A stretch of DNA of 7,279 nucleotides from an uncultured Veillonella sp. (GTDB lineage: Bacteria > Bacillota > Negativicutes > Veillonellales > Veillonellaceae), in the NCBI GenBank assembly GCA_900550175.1, contig URQX01000081.1:1-7279 (forward strand). The letters run 5' to 3'. The translations under genes and the position numbers were made by a program. This document shows positions 1-5,866 of the stretch, piece by piece. Positions within the stretch are counted from its first letter, which is position 1. Each line of letters opens with the position of its first letter. The notes under the pieces were generated by a model. It made no database searches. It was not told the DNA's origin and saw only the letters and a list, made by a program, of their open reading frames with translations.

Positions 1-1778
1 AAAAAATTCAGCGTGCTGCAGAAGCACAAGGTATTACACCTCTTGAATACACTACAAATATCGTAAACGGCTTTAAAGCATTGTGGGAAAAAATGCATAT
101 TTCCAACGATGACTTCATTCGTACTACAGATGAACGCCATGAAAAGGTCGTACAAGAGCTTTTTACTAAAGCTTATGAAAAAGGCGATATTTACAAGGCT
201 GAATATGAAGGTTGGTATTGTACACCTTGTGAAACATTCTGGACTGAGCAAAAGTTAGGGGAAAATCATACATGCCCAGATTGTGGTCGTCCTGTAGAAA
301 AGGTTAAAGAGGAAAGCTACTTCTTTAAACTTGCTAAATATACAGATCAATGGTTACAATTCATCGAAGAAAATCCTGATTTTATTCAACCTGAATCTCG
401 TCGTAACGAAATGATCCAATTCGTAAAACAAGGTCTTGAAGATTTAGCTGTATCTCGTACATCCTTTGACTGGGGTATCAAGGTACCATTCGACCCTAAA
501 CATGTAGTCTATGTTTGGTTCGATGCATTAGTAAACTATATTAGTGCACTTTCTCCATTTGATGGTGATGGTGAATTATACAAAAAATACTGGCCAGCAG
601 ATCTTCATTTAGTAGGTAAGGAAATCGTACGTTTCCATACAATTATTTGGCCTATGATGCTCATGAGTCTTGAATTGCCATTACCTAAAAAGGTATTTGG
701 CCACGGTTGGATGATTGTTGATGGTACCAAGATGAGTAAATCTTTAGGGAATGTAATCGACCCAATCCCATTGATCGATACCTATGGGGCAGATTCCTTG
801 CGTTATTACTTGTTAAGCGAAATCACGCTTGGCAATGATGGTAACTTTACATTGCCTAACTTTGTTACAAAGATCAATGCTGACTTATCTAACGACTTAG
901 GTAATTTGTTGAACCGTACCATTGCGATGATTGAAAAATACCATAGTGGTGTGATTACAAAATGCGATGATATGGACGATTTGGACAGTGATGTATCTGC
1001 ATTAGCTGTTCAAACTGCAAAAGATTTTGAAGCGGCTATGGAACATATGGAGCTTAATAAAGCGATTAAATCCGTATGGGCCTTTATTGGTCGCATGAAT
1101 AAATACATTGATGAAACAATGCCTTGGGTACTAGCTAAATCTGAAGATGCTCATGATAAAGCGCGCTTGCAATCTGCTATGTATCACTTAGCAGAAGCAT
1201 TGCGTATTATTGCAATATTAGTAAGCCCTGTTATTCCTGTAGGTGCTCCAAAAATCTGGGACCAATTAGGACTTGCTGGTTTTAGTGATGCTACATTAGA
1301 AGATGCTAAAACTTGGGGGGCAATGCCAACAGGTACAAAGGTTGTAAAAGGTGATCCTATTTATCCACGTTTTGAAATTCCTGAAATGGTAGAGGTTGTT
1401 GTGGAAGAAACAGTTGAAGAAGCTGTAGATACATCTAATATTCCACCATTAAAAGAAAATATTACGTACGATGACTTTGAAAAATTAGATCTTCGTGTAG
1501 CAAAAGTTGTTAGCTGTGAAAAGGTTCCTAAGTCTAAAAAATTGTTGAAATTCGTATTGGACATCGGTGTTGAAGAACGTACGGTATTAAGTGGTATCTC
1601 ACAATATTACGAACCAGAAACTATGGTTGGTAAAAAGGTAATTTACTTGGCTAACTTGGCTCCTAAAAAGATGATGGGCATTGAGTCTTATGGTATGATT
1701 CTATCTGCATCTGATTGGGAAGAACATTTAGAAGTAACCAATATCGAATCTTTACCAGCAGGAAGTGTGGTTAAATAA
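1..1778 (+). CDS. metG: Methionine--tRNA ligase (methionyl-tRNA synthetase), 5' end cut by the window
   Basis: This enzyme charges tRNA-Met with methionine using ATP, in the cytoplasm, and is essential for initiation and elongation. The reading frame is open from the first base; complete codons begin at base 3 and give 591 residues. The visible protein opens with KIQRAAEAQG, which in the family directly follows the DEHGQ motif, so about 55-60 N-terminal residues including the HIGH signature lie outside the window. A zinc knuckle is seen as two CxxC pairs (codons at 219, 228, 273 and 282). The class I KMSKS loop is at 729-743, followed by LGNVIDP. An alpha-helical anticodon-binding domain follows. 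After an acidic, Val/Glu-rich linker (about 1390-1440) comes a C-terminal Trbp111/EMAP-like tRNA-binding domain from about 1461 (DLRVAKV, SGI, NLAPKKMMGIES), as in dimeric bacterial MetRS. The stop codon shares a base with the tatD start. Confidence 0.97.
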   Translation, partial: KIQRAAEAQGITPLEYTTNIVNGFKALWEKMHISNDDFIRTTDERHEKVVQELFTKAYEKGDIYKAEYEGWYCTPCETFWTEQKLGENHTCPDCGRPVEKVKEESYFFKLAKYTDQWLQFIEENPDFIQPESRRNEMIQFVKQGLEDLAVSRTSFDWGIKVPFDPKHVVYVWFDALVNYISALSPFDGDGELYKKYWPADLHLVGKEIVRFHTIIWPMMLMSLELPLPKKVFGHGWMIVDGTKMSKSLGNVIDPIPLIDTYGADSLRYYLLSEITLGNDGNFTLPNFVTKINADLSNDLGNLLNRTIAMIEKYHSGVITKCDDMDDLDSDVSALAVQTAKDFEAAMEHMELNKAIKSVWAFIGRMNKYIDETMPWVLAKSEDAHDKARLQSAMYHLAEALRIIAILVSPVIPVGAPKIWDQLGLAGFSDATLEDAKTWGAMPTGTKVVKGDPIYPRFEIPEMVEVVVEETVEEAVDTSNIPPLKENITYDDFEKLDLRVAKVVSCEKVPKSKKLLKFVLDIGVEERTVLSGISQYYEPETMVGKKVIYLANLAPKKMMGIESYGMILSASDWEEHLEVTNIESLPAGSVVK

Positions 1779-2548
1779 TGAAACTCTTTGATACACATGC
1801 TCATGTAAACGACGGTCGTTTTGATAATGATCGTGATGAGATGCTACAAGCCTGCTTTGACGCAGGCGTAGAATACATTATGATTCCAGGTGTTGACAGA
1901 GGCACTGTTGAATCTGGACTAGCCTTGGCAAAACAGTACGACCGTCTTTACGCTGCTGTAGGTACACATCCTCATGAATCAAAAGATTTTACAGAGGAAG
2001 ACTATGAGTTCTATAAGAATCAAGCTCTTAATAATGATAAAGTAAGAGCTATCGGTGAAATCGGATTAGATTATTATTATGATTTTTCTGACCGTGAAAC
2101 ACAAAAACGGGTATTCATTCGTCAATTAGAGCTTGCTCGTGAAGTAGATTTACCGATTATCATTCATGACCGCGATGCACATGGTGATATTATGAATATC
2201 TTGCGGAATGAAGGGAAGAATAACTGGGGTATTTTCCATTGTTACTCTGGTAGCTGGGAAATGGCAAAGGAAGCCATTAAATTAGGTTTCTACATTTCCT
2301 TTGCGGGACCTGTAGTATTTCCTAAGTCTACAAACCTTAAAGAAGTTGCGAAGCAAGTTCCAGTAGACAGAATTCTTATTGAAACAGATTCACCATATTT
2401 GACACCACCTCCATTTAGAGGTCGTCGCAATGATCCAAGTAAAACTCAATTTGTAGCTGAGGAAATTGCGAGACTCAAAGATATGGATGTAGATGAGTTC
2501 TGTGAGATTACTTATAACAATGGTAAACGTGTATTCGGTATAGATTAA
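1778..2548 (+). CDS. tatD: TatD family metal-dependent hydrolase / deoxyribonuclease (YabD/YcfH type)
   Basis: This is a TIM-barrel amidohydrolase-superfamily enzyme of 256 residues, the usual size. Characterised members are Mg-dependent DNases with 3'-5' exonuclease activity linked to DNA repair; the physiological role of the YabD branch is less certain. All expected metal ligands are visible: the HxH pair in DTHAH (H7, H9), GTHPHE (H64, H66), E94 in AIGEIGLDYYYD, H130 in IIIHDRDA, H154 in FHCYSG, and D204 in ETDSPYLTPPPFRGRRNDP. No signal peptide is seen, so it should be cytoplasmic. The ATG overlaps the metG stop by one base (TAATG). A Shine-Dalgarno-like AGGAAG (1760-1765) lies 12 bases upstream inside metG, so coupling with metG translation is likely. 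The metG-tatD order is widely conserved in Firmicutes. In Bacillus the rnmV and ksgA genes follow nearby, but here a terminator ends the unit. Confidence 0.95.
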   Translation: MKLFDTHAHVNDGRFDNDRDEMLQACFDAGVEYIMIPGVDRGTVESGLALAKQYDRLYAAVGTHPHESKDFTEEDYEFYKNQALNNDKVRAIGEIGLDYYYDFSDRETQKRVFIRQLELAREVDLPIIIHDRDAHGDIMNILRNEGKNNWGIFHCYSGSWEMAKEAIKLGFYISFAGPVVFPKSTNLKEVAKQVPVDRILIETDSPYLTPPPFRGRRNDPSKTQFVAEEIARLKDMDVDEFCEITYNNGKRVFGID

Positions 2549-2660
2549 TTTTAATGCCAGCAAACATGGCTACTAGTAAATAGACTATTGGTACAATTTT
2601 AAGGGCCTTAGCTATAGCTATTTGAGTATATACTAAGAATATATAGATCTATAAATTATA
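2549..2660. other. AT-rich 3' untranslated stretch with two 12-bp palindromes
   Basis: This stretch between the tatD stop and the terminator hairpin has no credible gene; the longest ATG frame noticed (2554-2583) is nine codons. It contains two perfect 12-bp palindromes, TAGCTATAGCTA (2609-2620) and TATAGATCTATA (2642-2653), with a 10-bp one, AGTATATACT (2625-2634), between them. These are seen directly. Their function is unknown, and short AT palindromes are frequent by chance in such DNA. The stretch is presumably transcribed as the 3' end of the metG-tatD message. Confidence 0.5.
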
Positions 2661-2698
2661 AAACGCGATTCTCTCTTAGCGGTGAGAATCGCGTTTTT
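2661..2698 (+). terminator. Strong intrinsic terminator after metG-tatD
   Basis: A perfect 13-bp inverted repeat (AAACGCGATTCTC at 2661-2673, its complement at 2684-2696) encloses a 10-base loop. The stem runs into a five-T tract (2694-2698). The GC core (CGCG) stands out from the AT-rich surroundings. It should end the metG-tatD transcript and insulate the downstream polyphosphate genes. The A-run at the left foot (2660-2663) would give only a short U-tract on the opposite strand, so reverse termination is possible but weaker. Confidence 0.92.
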
Positions 2699-2701
2699 CT
2701 A

Positions 2702-2710
2702 TGGTATACT
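2702..2710 (+). promoter_or_regulatory. Candidate extended -10 promoter for the ppx-ppk1 operon
   Basis: TGGTATACT fits an extended -10 element (TGn followed by TATACT, 2705-2710). It lies 43 bases before the ppx ATG and immediately after the terminator. The spot where a -35 would sit (about 2682-2687) falls in the terminator's right arm and has no good match to TTGACA, so the promoter would depend on the extended -10. An alternative -10, TATATT at 2715-2720, overlaps the same area. A promoter is expected here because the upstream transcript terminates; the exact hexamer is an inference. Confidence 0.45.
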
Positions 2711-2718
2711 TAAGTATA
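2705..2718. promoter_or_regulatory. 14-bp perfect palindrome, candidate operator upstream of ppx
   Basis: TATACTTAAGTATA reads identically on both strands and includes the candidate -10 hexamer, a typical position for a repressor site. The pentamer ATACT occurs three times in the leader (2706-2710, 2722-2726, 2729-2733) and its complement AGTAT once (2713-2717). This gives a second inverted pair, AGTAT-N4-ATACT, at 2713-2726. The symmetry is seen directly; binding by a regulator is inference, and I do not recognise the site as a known Pho box. Confidence 0.35.
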
Positions 2719-2736
2719 TTCATACTGAATACTAGT

Positions 2737-2745
2737 AAGGTGAGG
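2737..2745 (+). promoter_or_regulatory. Ribosome-binding site of ppx
   Basis: AAGGTGAGG is a strong purine-rich Shine-Dalgarno sequence ending 8 bases before the ATG at 2754. It fixes that ATG as the ppx start. Confidence 0.8.
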
Positions 2746-2753
2746 ATAGCAGC

Positions 2754-4301
2754 ATGAAACGTATTGCATTTATAGATTTAGGATCCAACTCAGTTAGATT
2801 TGTCATTTATGAGATTTCTAAGACGGGTAGTTATCGTCTTATATATCAAGAGAAAGAGAGTGTCCGCTTAAGTGAAAATATGTGGGGTACTCATGAGTTA
2901 ACGAAAGAAGCTATGGAGCGTTCTTTACGTTCTCTAAAAGGTTTTGTTCACATGGCTGATGCTATGGAGGTAGATACTATAAAAGCTGTTGCTACGGCTG
3001 CAGTACGGTTAGCAAAAAATGGAGATGCTTTTATTAAAGCCGTAAAAGAACGAACTGGACTTGATTTAGAATGTATTGCAGGCGAAGAAGAGGCTCGGCT
3101 CGGGTTCCTTGGAGTTATCAATACAATTGGTCTAAAAGATTTTATTATCTTTGACTTAGGTGGTGCTAGTACAGAGGTAACGCTAGTAAAAGATCGACGT
3201 ATTGTGAATGCTGTTAGCCTGCCTATAGGGGCACTCACATTAACAGGAACCTATCAAAAGGGAGATGAGTTTACCTCTAAGGAACTAGAAAAAATGACGA
3301 AGGCCATAAAGAAAACTATTAAGGAACATTCATGGCTTCATAATGTAAAACTACCTCTGTTAGGCATTGGCGGTACAGCTCGTAATATTGCTAAAATAGA
3401 TCAACGTAAGCTATCATACCCTATTACGAAATTACATAACTATGAGCTACCATATCATAGATTTCATGAAATTTTAGAAGATGTAAAGGGGAAATCCTTA
3501 GAAGCCCGTAAAAAAATTAGTGGTTTATCATCGGACCGTGCAGATATTATTATTGCAGGACTTACTATAGTGGATGAACTATTTAACTATGTAAATGCTA
3601 AGACGCTCGTTGTGGGCGGTTGCGGTTTACGGGAAGGTTTATTTTTCGATTATTATGGGGAGCACTATTTAGGTGGTAACTCGATTATTGATGATATTTT
3701 AGTTCATTCTGCGGAGAATGTACTACTAGGTATGACAAAGCATGAGCTTGTGCATGCCAAGTATATTACGAAATTAGCTACCAATTTATATGATGCATTA
3801 GAACCACTCCATAAAGCAGATAAGAATTTTAGACGATGTTTGACTGCAGCGGGATTATTGCATGATATAGGTAAACGAGTTAATTATTATAGTCATGCTC
3901 GTCATGGCTGCTATATGCTCGTTAATAGTAATTTATATGGGATTTCTCATGTTGAACAGGCGTTTAGTGCATTTTTAGTCATGAATTCTCATGGGCTGAC
4001 GCCAAAAGAATATAAGAATTTCTTATATGGTAAATTGTTAGATCAAGAACAACGTCTATTAGGTCAAAAGCTTTCTATTATTTTAGCTATTGCAGAGGCT
4101 CTTGATGAAAGTCATGAACAATTTATCAAGCATTTAGAGGTAAATATTAAATACACTAGTGTAGAAATAAAAGTATTCTACTTAGAAGGGCGTGATGTGA
4201 GTGTCACAAAAGCTGCTGTAGAAAAACTTTTAAAATCATTCAAAAAAGAATTCAAGAAATCCTTAGAAATAGAATGGCATGAATCTCGTAAGGAGGCATA
4301 A
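2754..4301 (+). CDS. ppx: Exopolyphosphatase, Ppx/GppA family, with C-terminal HD-type domain
   Basis: The 515-residue protein is predicted to remove terminal phosphates from inorganic polyphosphate; family members can also hydrolyse pppGpp. The N-terminal ASKHA-fold phosphatase half spans about residues 1-300. It has the first phosphate loop FIDLGSNSVRF (D8), AGEEEARLGFLGV with E113 at the position of the catalytic Glu of E. coli PPX (E121), FDLGGASTEVTLV (D134 and E141, matching D143 and E150), GIGGTARNIA, and GGCGLREG. The C-terminal half (about 315-515) is an HD-type helical domain with H334, the H370-D371 pair in LLHDIGKRV, H381/H384 and H413, so its metal ligands look intact. The residue matches come from remembered alignment. 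The length is close to E. coli PPX (about 513). There are no membrane segments or signal peptide. It is first in the operon, after a terminator, and its stop shares one base with the next gene. Substrate preference (polyP versus pppGpp) cannot be read from the sequence, but the ppk1 neighbour favours polyP. Confidence 0.9.
   Translation: MKRIAFIDLGSNSVRFVIYEISKTGSYRLIYQEKESVRLSENMWGTHELTKEAMERSLRSLKGFVHMADAMEVDTIKAVATAAVRLAKNGDAFIKAVKERTGLDLECIAGEEEARLGFLGVINTIGLKDFIIFDLGGASTEVTLVKDRRIVNAVSLPIGALTLTGTYQKGDEFTSKELEKMTKAIKKTIKEHSWLHNVKLPLLGIGGTARNIAKIDQRKLSYPITKLHNYELPYHRFHEILEDVKGKSLEARKKISGLSSDRADIIIAGLTIVDELFNYVNAKTLVVGGCGLREGLFFDYYGEHYLGGNSIIDDILVHSAENVLLGMTKHELVHAKYITKLATNLYDALEPLHKADKNFRRCLTAAGLLHDIGKRVNYYSHARHGCYMLVNSNLYGISHVEQAFSAFLVMNSHGLTPKEYKNFLYGKLLDQEQRLLGQKLSIILAIAEALDESHEQFIKHLEVNIKYTSVEIKVFYLEGRDVSVTKAAVEKLLKSFKKEFKKSLEIEWHESRKEA
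4290..4296 (+). promoter_or_regulatory. Ribosome-binding site of the second Ppx-like gene
   Basis: AAGGAGG is a consensus Shine-Dalgarno sequence within the last codons of ppx, only 4 bases before the ATG at 4301. With the TAATG stop/start overlap, it supports this start and implies efficient re-initiation. Confidence 0.75.
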
Positions 4302-5866
4302 TGACATTACCTAAAACATTACGATATGCAGTACTACATGTGGGATCCAGTAGCATGAGTATTACTATATTAGAATATAAAGGCATTGATGATGTACGTA
4401 TTATCGATTATGCGGCGAGGGAAGTAACCTTTGGGGAGGAATTATTTCAAACATCTCGTTTGAGCTTCAAAACAATTGAGGAAATCTGTCATATTTTAAA
4501 GGGATATAAGCAATTAATGGCAGATTATGGTGTGAGTCGTTCTAAGCTATATGGGACTACAGTAATACGCGAAGCGGCTAATCGTCGTAGTATTCTAGAT
4601 CAAATTTATATTCAAACAGGCATGCGCGTTGAGGTCATCGACATGCCGAAAGAGGTATATTATAAATATGCTTTGTTATATTACAAGATGACACATCAAT
4701 ACAAACTGACAGATCCTACTAAGGCAACACTATTTTTGGATATCACCTCTGGAGGGGTAGGCTTAACAGTTTGGCGTGGTGAAAGTTTGCTGTTTCAACG
4801 CAATATGCATAGTGGTTCCTTACGGGTTATGGAGTCATTTAATCGAAATCAACGCTCCTCTATATCATTCCCAAGGGCTATTACAGAATACTTACATCGT
4901 ATGATTGGCCCCCTACGTGAAGAATTACAAACTTTTAATATTGATAGCATCGTCTTATCAGGTGATGAAGCTCAATATATGACTCATTTAATGGGGCAAG
5001 AAAATAATAAAGAAGACATTATTACTGTTGAACCAGAACGATTCAAAGGACTTATCAATTCTTTTGACGGTGTAACCGCTACTAAGTTGATGAATCGCTA
5101 TAAATTACCTGAATACAAGGCTAATATTTTGATGCCTACTATGATTTTATTTAATGAAATTATAACGGCCATAGAGCCTAAATCATTAATTTTTAGTAGC
5201 TTTTCATTCTCTCAAGGTATTAGTTGGTTCTATGGTGTAGAAACCGAGAATAATCCATTTATGTATCAATTACGCGAACAAAATGCACAGTTAGCTCGTG
5301 CTGTTGCCGCAAGATATCATACAGATAGGATTCATGATGCGGAGGTAGAGCGATTTAGTTCTTTATTCTGTAAAGCATTACGACATAAAGGATTACCAGA
5401 ACGGTGGGGGTATCTATGTTGTATTGCAGCCATTCTTTGTTCTGTAGGCAAGTTCGTTAATTTACGAAATCATGGAGAGCATGCGTATCACATTGTAATG
5501 GGAACCGATATATTTGGGCTTTCAGAAGAAGAAAAACAAGTGGTTGCTAATGTTGTATATTACCACTACAAGGGAACTCCAAATGATGATGATTCGTATT
5601 TCAATGCTTTAACAGAATTACAAAAAATTCAAGTTACCAAACTGGTAGCCATCATTCGTGTCGCTTGTGCGCTTGATGCGGGGAGTAATCAAAAAATCTC
5701 TGAAGTTACATTAGAAGAACGAGATAATGTCCTATATGTATTTTGCCGAACTAACGAAGATATTTCCTTAGAATGGTGGACCTTTGACCGTGATTCAGAA
5801 TACTTTACAGAGGTATTTGGTATGGAAATCGTACTAGTAAGGGGAGAGGATCGTCATGTTCAGTAA
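4301..5866 (+). CDS. Divergent Ppx/GppA-like protein, probable catalytically impaired paralogue
   Basis: The 521-residue protein has the same length and two-part layout as the preceding Ppx. The ASKHA half is recognisable from YAVLHVGSSSMSITI (residues 9-23), VIDMPKEVYYKYALLY, and TLFLDITSGGVGLTVWRG. A helical HD-like half starts near residue 330. Compared with its neighbour, the first-loop Asp is His (H13), the DxGGxSTE loop has become DITSGGVG with Gly (G154) where the metal-binding Glu is expected, and the GGTA motif is not recognisable. In the C-terminal half, the HD pair is C380-S381 although H345, H391, H394 and H422 remain. Catalytic-Glu equivalent E118 and D147 are kept. The frame is intact with normal codon use, so it is not a pseudogene. 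It overlaps ppx by 1 base and ppk1 by 11. It could be a weakly active phosphatase, a polyP or nucleotide sensor, or a partner of Ppx; its function is not known from sequence. Confidence 0.8.
   Translation: MTLPKTLRYAVLHVGSSSMSITILEYKGIDDVRIIDYAAREVTFGEELFQTSRLSFKTIEEICHILKGYKQLMADYGVSRSKLYGTTVIREAANRRSILDQIYIQTGMRVEVIDMPKEVYYKYALLYYKMTHQYKLTDPTKATLFLDITSGGVGLTVWRGESLLFQRNMHSGSLRVMESFNRNQRSSISFPRAITEYLHRMIGPLREELQTFNIDSIVLSGDEAQYMTHLMGQENNKEDIITVEPERFKGLINSFDGVTATKLMNRYKLPEYKANILMPTMILFNEIITAIEPKSLIFSSFSFSQGISWFYGVETENNPFMYQLREQNAQLARAVAARYHTDRIHDAEVERFSSLFCKALRHKGLPERWGYLCCIAAILCSVGKFVNLRNHGEHAYHIVMGTDIFGLSEEEKQVVANVVYYHYKGTPNDDDSYFNALTELQKIQVTKLVAIIRVACALDAGSNQKISEVTLEERDNVLYVFCRTNEDISLEWWTFDRDSEYFTEVFGMEIVLVRGEDRHVQ
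5840..5850 (+). promoter_or_regulatory. Ribosome-binding site of ppk1
   Basis: The purine run AGGGGAGAGGA ends 5 bases before the ATG at 5856, inside the last codons of the second Ppx-like gene. It selects 5856 as the ppk1 start. The nearby ATG at 5866 is in another frame. Confidence 0.75.

Noticed and set aside
81..83. TTG at 81 as a start codon for a 565-residue protein
   Set aside because: The same frame is open back to the window edge and the upstream residues (KIQRAAEAQG and onward) match MetRS, so TTG is an internal Leu codon of a gene cut by the window.
1361..1564. Minus-strand open frame opposite the metG linker
   Set aside because: The low-complexity Ser/Thr-rich translation is the antisense shadow of a conserved gene; it has no recognisable domain and no ribosome-binding evidence.
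2554..2583. Nine-codon ATG frame (MPANMATSK) after tatD
   Set aside because: Too short, no ribosome-binding site, and placed in a 3' untranslated stretch; no support as a leader peptide because a terminator and a new promoter separate it from ppx.
2622..2647. TTGAGT (2622-2627) and TATAGA (2642-2647) as a -35/-10 promoter pair
   Set aside because: The 14-base spacing is too short, and any transcript would run straight into the strong terminator at 2661-2698.
2571..2738. Direct repeat TACTAGTAA at 2571-2579 and 2730-2738, considered as an insertion or attachment-site scar flanking the terminator
   Set aside because: Nine AT-rich bases are easily repeated by chance in this gap and nothing between them resembles a mobile element.
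2948..3238. Minus-strand open frame of 96 codons opposite ppx
   Set aside because: It lies wholly within the conserved phosphatase domain of ppx and its translation resembles no family; it is an antisense shadow.
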